Source: an uncultured Alphaproteobacteria bacterium (GTDB lineage Bacteria > Pseudomonadota > Alphaproteobacteria > HIMB59). Taken from it: a DNA stretch of 64,000 bases. A program made the translations under genes and the position numbers. Positions 44,783 to 54,292 of the stretch are shown here, piece by piece. Location of the stretch: assembly GCA_902575065.1 (NCBI GenBank), contig CACGPU010000001.1, positions 124,001-188,000 on the forward strand, in the 5' to 3' direction. Below the pieces are notes generated by a model. That model was not told the DNA's origin and searched no databases. It was given only the letters and a program-made list of their open reading frames with translations. Numbering within the stretch: position 1 is the stretch's first letter; each line of letters starts with the position of its first letter.

Positions 44783-47700
44783 TTAATTTAAAGAAATATT
44801 TAGTATTTTATTATCATTATGAACCCTTATATTGTTGTAGTCATAAATCTTATCTAAATCTAGCAGTTCCTCATAAGAAATATGTTTAATCTGACTCATT
44901 AAATCATCAGCCTTGATAATGAGTAAATTATCAATATTAACATTATAAAAATCATTTTTAATGGCTGATTTAATTTTGGCTTTTATGTATTGTGCTTGAA
45001 GTGAACTTACGTCGAATTTATCATCAAAAAGTCTTAAATCAAAAAAACCACTTTCATTAATTACATTTAAGAGAATGTATCTTTTACCATTTCTAGTAGT
45101 TTTATATTGTGCTTTTACAACATAAAAATAAAAATCCTCTAAGAATTCAAGTTTACTATTAATTTTTACTTTAAAAGATGATTGATTAAGATTTGTTAGT
45201 ATTTTTGTTTGTTTTTTTTGAGAGTAAAGAAATCCATAGCTTTCAAATTCAGCTTTTATAGGATCAATTGTAGTATAGCTTTTTTTTAAAAAAAACTGAT
45301 CATCAGATAAGTCCTTAAATAATGTTGCTCCAGATTTTTTCTGTATAATATTTTCTACATTAGCATATAGTTTTGAGATACTTGTATGAAGTGAATTAAA
45401 AGAATTTGATAAGATAAGTTTTTCTATTTGTCTTTTATTCAATACAGATCTAGATAATCTATCATTAAAATCTGACAGAGATTTAAATCTACCATTTTTG
45501 TTTCTTTCGATTACTAATTCTTTCATAGGCTCCTCACCTACCCCCTTAAGTGCAGCTAAACCATAAATAATCTTATCTTCATGTACAATAAATTTATAAT
45601 CTGAATAATTTATATCAGGCGGTAATATTTTTAAATCTAGATCATACATTTCATTTATTATTACAAAAATTTTGTCAGTATTATTCAATGAATTATTTAA
45701 AAGCTCACAATAGAATTCTAATGGATAATTTGCTTTTAAATATGCTGTATAATAAGTAATAAAAGCGTATGCAGCTGCATGACTTTTGTTAAATCCATAT
45801 TCTGCAAATTTTTCAATCAAGGAAAATAGTTTCTCAGCATCTTTAGATCTAACCTTTTTATTTACAGCTCCTCTAATAAAATTATCCTTTTGGTTCATTA
45901 ATTCAGATTTAATTTTTTTACCAATAGCTCTTCTCAATAAGTCTGCTTGACCAAGAGAATATCCTGAAATTACTTGTGCTATTTTCATTATTTGTTCTTG
46001 ATAAACAATTATTCCATAAGTTTCTCTCAAAATTGGTTCAAGTAAAGGATGGTCATATATTATTTTTTCCTCACCTTTTTTTCTTTTAATAAAGCTATCA
46101 ATAAATTGCATTGGACCAGGCCTATTCAAAGCTAAAACCGCTATAACTTCCTCTAAGCTTGTTGGTTTGAGTTTAATCAAGGTGTCAACCATTGCAGCAC
46201 TTTCAACTTGAAATACTCCACATGTATAGCCATCACTTAATAATTTAAAGGTTTTTTCATCGTTGAAAGGAATTTCATTTAAGTCAATAGAAATTTGATT
46301 TTTAGATTTTATCAATTTAAGAGTCTCATCAATTATGGTGAGATTAGCTAGGCCAAGAAAGTCAAATTTTAATAAACCTGCTTTTTCACAATCTTTCATA
46401 TTGTATTGCGTAGCCATTATTTCTGAGTTATCATCTTTGAATAAAGGAATATTTCCATAAAGCTTATCCGAAGAGATGATAATTCCTGCAGCATGTGTAG
46501 ATACATTTCTTAATGCGCCTTCCATTGATTCTGCTTTATCCATCATAGGAGAGTCAGCTAAATCACCTAATTGATCAGAATGATTAGCTTTCAATTCACT
46601 AATACTTAAAGGATGGACTGGATTATAAGGTATTTTATTTACCATTCTCTCTACTTCGGAATACGGAACACCCTCTACTCTACCGATATCCTTTAATATT
46701 CCCCTTGAGATCATCGAACCAAAAGTAATTATTTGTGCAACATTTTGATAACCATACTTTTTTTGCACATACTCAATAACTTCATCTCTTCTTGATTTAC
46801 AAAAATCAATATCAAAATCAGGCATTGACACCCTATCAGGGTTTAAAAATCTTTCAAAAAGTAAACCGTATTGAATTGGATCTACATCTGTGATTAATAA
46901 AGACCATGCAACAATAGATCCAGCTCCTGATCCTCTTCCTGGGCCAACAGGAATTGAATTTGATTTAGCCCATCTGATAAAATCACTAACTATAAGAAAA
47001 TATCCAGAGAATTTCATTTTTATAATAACATTTAATTCATATTCTAGACGATCCCTATAAATTTTAGACTGACTGTTAAAATCCTCAATCGTTCTGTTTG
47101 CAAGTATTTTTTTTAATCTTAAATCTAAGCCATTTCTAGATTGTTGAACAATTTCTTTATCTTCATCAGTGTCAAAATCAGATTTAAAATTTGGCAATGT
47201 AATAGGTTTTTCTTCAATTAGAAAATTAATTTTATTTGCTATTAAATTTGAATTTTGTATAAGTGGTTTTAGGTTATCATTTTCATGATAATTTTTAGTT
47301 AAAGAATAATTATTATTTAGATTAAATGAAGTATTTTGTAAATATTCACCATTCTTCAAACAATGAAGTATTTTAATTGCATCGTAATCTTTATCTTGTT
47401 TATAAAAGCTAAATGAAGATAAAAAGGAATTAATTTCAGATTTTTTAGATATCTCATTTAATGGTTTATTATCTAGGTTTTCATCAAATTCAAAAAAAAC
47501 ATCATTTTTAAAAAATTTTTTTAAAGCAGCGATTTCATCTAAAATAATTTTTAAATTATTTTTATTGATATTCAAATCTTGAAAATAACTAAATAACCCA
47601 CCTAAGATTAAAATGTTACCTTCAGAAAAATTATTAATATTATCTAAAGATAAATAAAATTCATTTTCAGTATTTATTTTTGTAGATAGTATATTGAGAT

Positions 47701-47968
47701 TTTTAAAACCTTTATCATTTTTACACAGAAAGGTAAGTCTTGATTTGTGTTTTAATTTTGAAATAAAATCAACATCTAATCCTATAATCGGTTGAATACC
47801 CTTATTTTTACATTTAGCTGAAAATTCAAGAGCACCTGATAATAATTTGTAGTCTGTTAATGCTATTGCAGGTAATTTTGCTCTCTCAGCAAAATTTACA
47901 AGATCCTCAATTTTAATATTGGACTCGCAAATAGAATAATTTGAATAATTTCTCAGAGGTATTAGCAT
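44783..47968 (-). CDS. dnaE: DNA polymerase III alpha subunit DnaE
   Basis: This is the replicative polymerase subunit, 1061 residues, about 100 shorter than E. coli DnaE. The polymerase core has VGPGRGSGAGSIVAWSL, MPDFDIDFCKSRRDEVIEY with the catalytic Asp residues, and LNRPGPMQFIDSFIKRKKGEE. YGFNKSHAAAYAFITYYTAYLKA lies in the fingers and ILPPDINYSDYKF begins the HhH region. The N-terminal PHP domain lacks the usual His residues (LIPLRNYSNYS instead of xHLRVHSxYS), so metal-dependent PHP activity is unlikely. The tail is shortened after an OB-like part. It overlaps lolD by 7 bp. Confidence 0.97.
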   Translation of the reverse strand: MLIPLRNYSNYSICESNIKIEDLVNFAERAKLPAIALTDYKLLSGALEFSAKCKNKGIQPIIGLDVDFISKLKHKSRLTFLCKNDKGFKNLNILSTKINTENEFYLSLDNINNFSEGNILILGGLFSYFQDLNINKNNLKIILDEIAALKKFFKNDVFFEFDENLDNKPLNEISKKSEINSFLSSFSFYKQDKDYDAIKILHCLKNGEYLQNTSFNLNNNYSLTKNYHENDNLKPLIQNSNLIANKINFLIEEKPITLPNFKSDFDTDEDKEIVQQSRNGLDLRLKKILANRTIEDFNSQSKIYRDRLEYELNVIIKMKFSGYFLIVSDFIRWAKSNSIPVGPGRGSGAGSIVAWSLLITDVDPIQYGLLFERFLNPDRVSMPDFDIDFCKSRRDEVIEYVQKKYGYQNVAQIITFGSMISRGILKDIGRVEGVPYSEVERMVNKIPYNPVHPLSISELKANHSDQLGDLADSPMMDKAESMEGALRNVSTHAAGIIISSDKLYGNIPLFKDDNSEIMATQYNMKDCEKAGLLKFDFLGLANLTIIDETLKLIKSKNQISIDLNEIPFNDEKTFKLLSDGYTCGVFQVESAAMVDTLIKLKPTSLEEVIAVLALNRPGPMQFIDSFIKRKKGEEKIIYDHPLLEPILRETYGIIVYQEQIMKIAQVISGYSLGQADLLRRAIGKKIKSELMNQKDNFIRGAVNKKVRSKDAEKLFSLIEKFAEYGFNKSHAAAYAFITYYTAYLKANYPLEFYCELLNNSLNNTDKIFVIINEMYDLDLKILPPDINYSDYKFIVHEDKIIYGLAALKGVGEEPMKELVIERNKNGRFKSLSDFNDRLSRSVLNKRQIEKLILSNSFNSLHTSISKLYANVENIIQKKSGATLFKDLSDDQFFLKKSYTTIDPIKAEFESYGFLYSQKKQTKILTNLNQSSFKVKINSKLEFLEDFYFYVVKAQYKTTRNGKRYILLNVINESGFFDLRLFDDKFDVSSLQAQYIKAKIKSAIKNDFYNVNIDNLLIIKADDLMSQIKHISYEELLDLDKIYDYNNIRVHNDNKILNISLN

Positions 47969-48597
47969 TCTATTATTGATTTATCTTCAATTGTATAAGA
48001 CTTATCAAAAAGTGGACGAAATGAAATATCATGACTAGCTATTATTGTTGATAAATTCAATTTTTTAGAACTATTTAGTATAAGATCAATTACTAGCTTT
48101 GCATTTTCTTTATCTAAATAACTTGTAGGTTCATCAGCTATTAATAGCTTAGGGCTATTCACTAGAGATCTTGCAACACAAACTCTTTGTTTTTGCCCAT
48201 TTGATAACTGACTGGGATATTTAAATTTAAATTGATCCAAATTTAAATTTGATAAGATTTTTTCAATTTTTCTAGTATCGTTACTTTTTAATTTAATGTT
48301 ATCAAAAATGTTTAATTCAGATATTAAATAGTGATCCTGAAATATAATACCTATATCGTCTTTCAAATGATCAAAATGGTTTTTTACTAATTTGCCATCA
48401 AAGTAAATATCCCCAGAGTCTGAGTTATCTAATCCTGATATTAAGTTTAATAAAGTCGACTTACCGCAACCTGATGGACCAAATAAAAAAATATTTTGAT
48501 TATAGTCTACTGATAAATTTAATTTATCAATTACTTGAAAGTTTCCTATTTTAGATATATATGATTTAGAAATATTTTTTAGTTCTAATAAACTCAT
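47962..48597 (-). CDS. lolD: Lipoprotein-releasing ABC transporter ATPase LolD
   Basis: This ATPase powers extraction of outer-membrane lipoproteins from the inner membrane, 211 residues. Walker A is FGPSGCGKSTLL, the signature is LSNGQKQRVCVARSL and Walker B is LLIADEPTSYLD, followed by the switch His in IIASHD. MacB/LolD-type spacing is normal. It overlaps lolC by 4 bp and dnaE by 7 bp. proS-lolC-lolD-dnaE is a conserved alphaproteobacterial order. Confidence 0.96.
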   Translation of the reverse strand: MSLLELKNISKSYISKIGNFQVIDKLNLSVDYNQNIFLFGPSGCGKSTLLNLISGLDNSDSGDIYFDGKLVKNHFDHLKDDIGIIFQDHYLISELNIFDNIKLKSNDTRKIEKILSNLNLDQFKFKYPSQLSNGQKQRVCVARSLVNSPKLLIADEPTSYLDKENAKLVIDLILNSSKKLNLSTIIASHDISFRPLFDKSYTIEDKSIIEC

Positions 48598-49781
48598 CTT
48601 AATATTAAGTTTGGTTTAATTCTAAATATTCTCAATATTGGAATATAAGAAGCGATTAAACTTGAAAAAAGAGAAATACTTACAATAAACACTATATCGT
48701 TTAATTTAATACTATAGGGCATTGATGCTAAGTATCTTATTTCGTTATTCCAGAGTTCAAAATTTAATAAATATGATAAAAAGTTTTCGACTGAGTCAAT
48801 ATTTACCGATAGCAGTAACCCTAAACAAGTCCCTATAAAAATAGAAAAAAATGAAATAAAGAAAGAATTTAAAAAAAATAAAAAACAAATTTTTGATTGT
48901 TTAATACCTAGAGCTTTTAACAAAACAATATCTTTATATTTTTCTTTAATGAAGAAAATTTGATTTGAAATAATTGTAAATGATGAAATCACAATAATAA
49001 AAAAAAGGATTACAAACATAACATTTTTTTCAGTAGAAAGTGCTTGAGCTAAAGTTTGATTTTGGTCCTCCCATGTTGAGTAGTTTAGGCCATCTAAATC
49101 GCTATAATCAAAGTTTTTATAATTTAAATAAATATCTATAACTCTGTTGTCAGTATTATTTTTAAACTGTTCAATATTGCTAAATATAAAATATTTATCA
49201 AAGTCATATACTCCTGTATTGAATATTCCTTTGATGATTAATTGTCTTGAATTTAAAACAGGGCCCAGAATTGTCATAGAATTTCCAGGAATATTAATTT
49301 GAAGAGGCATTCCTACTTTTAGATTTAGAGATCTTGCTAGCTCTACTCCAATGAAAACCCAATTGTCTATATTTTTTTCTATCTCAAATACATTTTGATT
49401 AATTTTAGGTATCTTATAGATATCTTCTTTATTGAGGGATTTCATTAACAGGCCCTCTATCCCCTTTTCATTACTTGTTATTACTCTACTTTGAATATTT
49501 TCAACAAAAGATATTGAGGGATTTTTTTCCTGGATTTTTTTGATTTTATCATTATTGGCATTGTAAATAGTAATATCTCCATTCACACCACTTAAAGACT
49601 CAACTAGTTGTTCTCTAAAACCATTCATGACAGACATTACTGTTATTAAAATTGAAATACCTAAAATTAATGCAAGTGATGATAAAATTGTTGATACAGA
49701 GAATGCTTTATCTTTTTTAAAATTAAAAATGTAGGAGAAAGATAATTTATGGAGTGTATTGTTCAAATTCAAAATTCTCAA
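48594..49781 (-). CDS. lolC: Lipoprotein-releasing system permease LolC/LolE
   Basis: This membrane subunit has about 395 residues in the MacB/FtsX-like permease fold. One N-terminal helix (ILSSLALILGISILITVMSVMNGF) is followed by a large periplasmic domain and three C-terminal helices. The family motif is VMSVMNGFREQLVESLSGVNGDITIY. A single lolC/E-type gene suggests a LolF-like homodimer, as in many alphaproteobacteria. All plausible starts are TTG (49781, 49772 or 49766), all inside the end of proS, giving a 20-35 bp overlap. Confidence 0.92.
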   Translation of the reverse strand: MRILNLNNTLHKLSFSYIFNFKKDKAFSVSTILSSLALILGISILITVMSVMNGFREQLVESLSGVNGDITIYNANNDKIKKIQEKNPSISFVENIQSRVITSNEKGIEGLLMKSLNKEDIYKIPKINQNVFEIEKNIDNWVFIGVELARSLNLKVGMPLQINIPGNSMTILGPVLNSRQLIIKGIFNTGVYDFDKYFIFSNIEQFKNNTDNRVIDIYLNYKNFDYSDLDGLNYSTWEDQNQTLAQALSTEKNVMFVILFFIIVISSFTIISNQIFFIKEKYKDIVLLKALGIKQSKICFLFFLNSFFISFFSIFIGTCLGLLLSVNIDSVENFLSYLLNFELWNNEIRYLASMPYSIKLNDIVFIVSISLFSSLIASYIPILRIFRIKPNLILR

Positions 49782-51021
49782 TTTCTTGTTTACTTAAGAA
49801 TATCTTATCACTGTTAGATCTTCTAATAAGTTCAATTTGACCACTTTCTTTAAAATTATTACCGATAATCAATGTCCAAGGTATTCCAATCAATTCAGAG
49901 TCTTTAATTTTTCTTCCGATGCTTAAATCTCTGTCATCTAAACTAACATTATCATATTTAGTGCTGAGCAGATTATAAATACTCTCCACATCTGCTATAT
50001 AGTCAGAGTTTGATTGTATTATAATATTTATCTTAAATGGTGAAATGTTAATAGGCCATTTGATACCTTTATCGTCGTGGAAAGCCTCTATTATTGCTGC
50101 TGTTAATCTGGAGACTCCTATCCCATAGGATCCCATATATGGTGTTATTCTTTTTCCATCTTGATTTAAAACATAACATTCCAATGGCTTTGTATATTTT
50201 ATGCCAAAATTAAATATATGACCTACTTCAATTCCTCTTCCAATTATCACATCAGATTTTGATTTATCGATCATTTCGTCAGATGCAGAATACATTGCTG
50301 TTATTTCTTCATAACTTTTTTCGTATAAATTAGAGTCAACTAATTTAGAATCGTAAGCAAGTTCGCTTTCACCAGTATTAGCTAATATTTGAAACTCATG
50401 AGATAAATCTCCACCAATAGCCCCCGTCGCAGCTTTTACAGGAATCGGTTGTAATCCTAAATCTAGAAAAGTTTTTAAATAACTTCTAAAAAATTTTTTA
50501 TAAGTTTCAAAAGCAGCTTCTTCAGTTAAGTCAAAACTATAAGCATCTTTCATTAAGAATTCTCTACCTCGCATGACGCCAAACCGAGGTCTAATTTCAT
50601 CTCTAAATTTCCATTGAATATGGTACAAATATTTTGGAAGACCTTTATAAGAATTTACATAATCTGAAAATAAATCTGTAATAACCTCTTCATTCGTTGG
50701 GCCGTACAATAAATCGTTATCATGTCTGTCAGTAATTCTTAACATCTCTTTTCCATAGTCTGCATATCTGCCACTTTTTTTCCATAATTCTGAGGATTGA
50801 ATAGTGGACATTAACATTTCATTACAACCTATTTCGTCTTGATTATATCGAATAATATTCTCAATATTTTTTAGGACTTTAAAACCTAATGGTAACCATG
50901 TGTATATACCAGAGGTGTGCTGCCTAATCATCGATGAACGCAACATTAATTGATGGGAAATAATTTTAGCTTCTTTTGGTGACTCTTTTAATGAGTTAAA
51001 TAAAAGATTTGAGAGTTTCAT
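49747..51021 (-). CDS. proS: Prolyl-tRNA synthetase
   Basis: This class II synthetase charges tRNA-Pro, 424 residues, the short alphaproteobacterial form without the large editing insertion. It begins SNLLFNSLKESPKEAKIISHQLMLRSSMIRQ. Class II motifs appear as GYTWLPLG-like SGIYTWLPLGFKVLKNIE, PTNEEVITDLF, FRDEIRPRFGVMRGREFLMKDAYSFD and GSYGIGVSRLTAAIIE. The anticodon-binding domain follows (INISPFKINIII). It overlaps the DUF1467 gene by 4 bp. Confidence 0.97.
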   Translation of the reverse strand: MKLSNLLFNSLKESPKEAKIISHQLMLRSSMIRQHTSGIYTWLPLGFKVLKNIENIIRYNQDEIGCNEMLMSTIQSSELWKKSGRYADYGKEMLRITDRHDNDLLYGPTNEEVITDLFSDYVNSYKGLPKYLYHIQWKFRDEIRPRFGVMRGREFLMKDAYSFDLTEEAAFETYKKFFRSYLKTFLDLGLQPIPVKAATGAIGGDLSHEFQILANTGESELAYDSKLVDSNLYEKSYEEITAMYSASDEMIDKSKSDVIIGRGIEVGHIFNFGIKYTKPLECYVLNQDGKRITPYMGSYGIGVSRLTAAIIEAFHDDKGIKWPINISPFKINIIIQSNSDYIADVESIYNLLSTKYDNVSLDDRDLSIGRKIKDSELIGIPWTLIIGNNFKESGQIELIRRSNSDKIFLSKQEIENFEFEQYTP

Positions 51022-51218
51022 TTAAAGTATTCGAATATGTTATTTTCATATTTTATTATAAAAAAAGATACGACCATTGATAGAGCAAATGAAACTAAAA
51101 ATTTTATTCCTAAATATGACTTTTTTGGCATACCCTCTTCGAAATCAGATCTTTTAATAGGTAATATTGTCATAAAAATAACCCACCAGATAATAAAAAG
51201 TAAAAATAAAAACTTCAT
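51018..51218 (-). CDS. DUF1467-family small membrane protein
   Basis: This is a 66-residue protein with two hydrophobic helices (about 2-20 and 38-58) joined by a short polar loop (PIKRSDFEEGMPKKSYLGIK). I recognise it as the small DUF1467 protein that lies between the RNase J and proS genes in many alphaproteobacteria. Its function is unknown. It overlaps both neighbours by 4 bp. Constant linkage hints at a conserved envelope role, but nothing in the sequence shows which. Confidence 0.82.
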   Translation of the reverse strand: MKFLFLLFIIWWVIFMTILPIKRSDFEEGMPKKSYLGIKFLVSFALSMVVSFFIIKYENNIFEYFK

Positions 51219-52873
51219 ATCAAAGATATGTGTATTAACAATTCAGGCTTTAATGAAAAATTTCTATTATAAGTTTTTCTTGAAACTTCCTCTACTAACC
51301 CGCTTAGCGAATTTTCATCTATCTCCTCCTTGATAAACAATATTTTATTTAGCAAGATATCTTTAATTTCATCTTGAATTGCTTCTTTATTGTAGGGAAA
51401 AGGGAAGCCTTTATCAGATATTTGAAATTTAATAATATCAAATTGTTTGTTTAGAATTAAATTAATACTAACTACACCATTATGAAGGATCTTTCCCCTT
51501 TCATTTATAAAATTATCTTCATCAATAATTAGATTTTGAACAACAGGTAGTTTTTTTATAACAAATTGTTCAATTAACTTATGATTTTTATTTACTAAAT
51601 CTAATTGGCACAAATCTCCACTTAAAAGAAGATTAGTTTTTTCAATTTTTAAGCTTTTAGCTATTTCTAAATGTTTTTTTAAATGAAGATATTCACCGTG
51701 CATAGGAATTAAAGATTTAGGCTGAATAAAAGAGTAAAATTCTTTTATTTCATTTTTTCCTGGATGTCCTGAAACATGAACAAATTCCTCTTCATCAGAG
51801 ATAATATTTAAGCCTAAGTAACTAAAAGAATTTTTTAAATACGAAATTGATTTTTCGTTGCCAGGAATTTCTTTTGATGAAAAAATTATATTATCTTTTG
51901 CACTTAATTTAATTTGATTATGTGTATTATTCGCAATCTTCCAAAGAGCAGAGTTTTTTTCACCTTGGCTACCTGTGCAAATTAAAAGAACTTTATCTTT
52001 ATTATAATCCTGAAATTTTTTTTCGTTAAGTATTTCAAAATTTTCAATTAACTTTTCTTCTATAGCAGTATTTATAGCTCTTTTTATACTTCTACCTACG
52101 ACAAATATTTTTTTATCATGTTTAATTGCATTTGAAATAATGGTTTTAAGTCTTGCAATATTTGAGGAAAAACAAGTAACTATAATTCTACCTTTAAGTT
52201 TATTAAATAAATTATTAAATGATGGATCTAACTCTGACTCTGAGCGTGATATCTCGTTTACACCAGCGTTGGTTGAGTCACCTATAAGTAAGTCAATATT
52301 TTCATCTTTCAATAACTGATAATTTTTGTAATCGAAGGGTGAGCCAGTAACTGGATTTTTATCTATTTTCCAATCACCTGTATGATAAATATTTCCTTCC
52401 AATGTTTTAAAAAATATACCAGTGGGATCGGGTATAGAGTGAGTTGTTGGAATTAATTGAAATGAAAAATTCTCAAATTCTACTTCTTGAAAGTCCTCAA
52501 CTATTACAAATTTTTTCTCAAAATCATTAATTTTATTGAACTTATGTTTTATATAGGAAAAAGTAAATTGATTGCAATAGATTGGAAAGTCAATCTTATC
52601 AAAGTAATACTCTAGTCCTCCAACATGATCTTCATGCGCGTGTGTTAGTATCATTGCTTTAGGTTTAATGGATGTATTCAAAAAAATATATGGATCAGGA
52701 ATAGTTATATCAACACCTGGGAGACTATCATCTGCAAATGATATACCACCATCAACTATTATTTGTTCTCCTTTAAAGGAGTATAAATAGTTATTACCCC
52801 CTATTTCACCTATTCCTCCAATAGGCAAAAAATAATTGTTTTTTTTATTATTTAATAATTCTAAGTTTTTCAT
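51215..52873 (-). CDS. rnj: Ribonuclease J
   Basis: This metallo-beta-lactamase/beta-CASP ribonuclease takes part in RNA maturation and decay, 552 residues. The zinc motif is LTHAHEDHVGG; further ligands lie in IYHTGDWKID and LIPMHGEYLHL. The beta-CASP part has IIVTCFSSNIARLKTII, FVVGRSIKRAI and CTGSQGE. It may serve the role that RNase E serves elsewhere, though both occur together in many alphaproteobacteria. The start overlaps the end of coaX by 26 bp. Confidence 0.96.
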   Translation of the reverse strand: MKNLELLNNKKNNYFLPIGGIGEIGGNNYLYSFKGEQIIVDGGISFADDSLPGVDITIPDPYIFLNTSIKPKAMILTHAHEDHVGGLEYYFDKIDFPIYCNQFTFSYIKHKFNKINDFEKKFVIVEDFQEVEFENFSFQLIPTTHSIPDPTGIFFKTLEGNIYHTGDWKIDKNPVTGSPFDYKNYQLLKDENIDLLIGDSTNAGVNEISRSESELDPSFNNLFNKLKGRIIVTCFSSNIARLKTIISNAIKHDKKIFVVGRSIKRAINTAIEEKLIENFEILNEKKFQDYNKDKVLLICTGSQGEKNSALWKIANNTHNQIKLSAKDNIIFSSKEIPGNEKSISYLKNSFSYLGLNIISDEEEFVHVSGHPGKNEIKEFYSFIQPKSLIPMHGEYLHLKKHLEIAKSLKIEKTNLLLSGDLCQLDLVNKNHKLIEQFVIKKLPVVQNLIIDEDNFINERGKILHNGVVSINLILNKQFDIIKFQISDKGFPFPYNKEAIQDEIKDILLNKILFIKEEIDENSLSGLVEEVSRKTYNRNFSLKPELLIHISLI

Positions 52874-53606
52874 TTAAAAAAATATGATAAAAAAAAATAC
52901 CTAAAAGAGTTAAATCTTCTCTATAAATAAAATTAGTTTTTTTATAGTCGATACAGGTAGCATATCCACCAGTAAAAATCACTTTAAAATTTCTTTTGTA
53001 GGTAGTTTTAATTAATTTTATGTAAGACTCTATCATTATTTTGTAACCCACATTAAATCCAGACATTAGAGCTTGATTAGTATTTTTACCTATGATGCTA
53101 GATTTATTAGAAAATTTCATATTCTTTATACCAGAAGCTAAAGAAATTAGATTTTCATAAGAGGTGGTTAGGCCGGGTAATATCACACCTCCGTAATATT
53201 TCTTATTTATGATAATATCTAATGTAGTGGCAGTGCCTAAATCAACTATGATAAAGAATTTAGATTTTGGATAAATATTTATAGCAGATAAAACATTAAT
53301 AATTCTATCTTTACCTAGCTGGCGTACATTAACTGTTTTATGAACTAAACGAGATAATTTTTTTTTATTAATGAAAAAAAAACGATTTCGATAGGGTTTT
53401 AGATTTTTAATTATAACTTTGTCTACTTCTGAGACAACAGAGCAAATATAAATTTTAGTATGAGTTTTGAGTTTATTCTTAAAAAAAAGAATGACTGATT
53501 TCAAATCTTCCTTTGAGTATCTAATTTGAGAGATTTTTTTTAAATTCTTATCAACAATTGATGAAAATTTTATAGATGTATTTCCAATATCAACTAATAA
53601 ATTCAA
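52848..53606 (-). CDS. coaX: Type III pantothenate kinase CoaX
   Basis: This enzyme phosphorylates pantothenate in coenzyme A synthesis, 252 residues. ASKHA-fold motifs are LLVDIGNTSIKFS at the N-terminus, FFIIVDLGTATTLDII, KYYGGVILPG and IFTGGYA. The birA-coaX-rnj order is typical for alphaproteobacteria. The start overlaps birA by 4 bp. CoA is used by the pyruvate dehydrogenase and citrate synthase encoded in the window. Confidence 0.96.
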   Translation of the reverse strand: MNLLVDIGNTSIKFSSIVDKNLKKISQIRYSKEDLKSVILFFKNKLKTHTKIYICSVVSEVDKVIIKNLKPYRNRFFFINKKKLSRLVHKTVNVRQLGKDRIINVLSAINIYPKSKFFIIVDLGTATTLDIIINKKYYGGVILPGLTTSYENLISLASGIKNMKFSNKSSIIGKNTNQALMSGFNVGYKIMIESYIKLIKTTYKRNFKVIFTGGYATCIDYKKTNFIYREDLTLLGIFFYHIFLNEKLRIIK

Positions 53607-54289
53607 AATAGTTCTCCAAAGAAAATATTTTTAGTTGCATCATCTATTTTGATCTTTAAAGATAAATCTTCATTTACTGATAATATTTCAATAATATTTT
53701 TTCCAAAAATTGGATGATTTAATTTAAAGTCCCTTAGCATATATTGATTAAGATATCTCACTAATTTCTTATTAGATATTTTTTTTGTTAAATTATGTTC
53801 AATAATACCAATTATTATATTTGATAAATCGAGAATATTTGATTTTTCATTGATAATGCTAAATAGAGAAACTGAATCGATTATTGGAGAATTGTTTATA
53901 TTTATTCCTATACCTGTTTTTAGATATGATTTTTTACCTAAGATGGTCGATTTGACAACAACACCAACTATTTTTTTATTTTTATAAAATAAATCATTTG
54001 GCCATTTGTAGTCTAGGTTAATATTAAAATTAATTTTAAAAAATTTGTGAATTATGTAACAAATATAAAAGTTATTTCTTAAAGCATGTGAAGCTTTTAA
54101 TTTTTGATTAATTGTTAAATAAATATTACCTATAGGGCTTAACCATTTTTTTTTACCCCTTCCAGTACCTTTAATTTGTCTAAAAGATTGAATATATAAA
54201 TTATTATCTTTTAAAATTTTTTTATAATTATTAAAGCTAATAATTTCATCTTGTGTAGAATTAATTGAGTCAAAGATAACTTTATACAA
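53603..54289 (-). CDS. birA: Biotin--[acetyl-CoA-carboxylase] ligase BirA
   Basis: This enzyme attaches biotin to carboxylases, 228 residues, group I form without a DNA-binding domain. The biotinyl-AMP loop is altered: QIKGTGRGKKKWLSP where QTxGRGRxGRxW is usual, so the first Arg of the motif is Thr. YKWPNDLFYKNKKIVGVVVKS and GIGININNSP are well kept. The C-terminal domain is short. It starts 3 bp after nuoN, tying it to the complex I operon as in other alphaproteobacteria. Confidence 0.93.
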   Translation of the reverse strand: MYKVIFDSINSTQDEIISFNNYKKILKDNNLYIQSFRQIKGTGRGKKKWLSPIGNIYLTINQKLKASHALRNNFYICYIIHKFFKINFNINLDYKWPNDLFYKNKKIVGVVVKSTILGKKSYLKTGIGININNSPIIDSVSLFSIINEKSNILDLSNIIIGIIEHNLTKKISNKKLVRYLNQYMLRDFKLNHPIFGKNIIEILSVNEDLSLKIKIDDATKNIFFGELF

Positions 54290-54292
54290 TTT

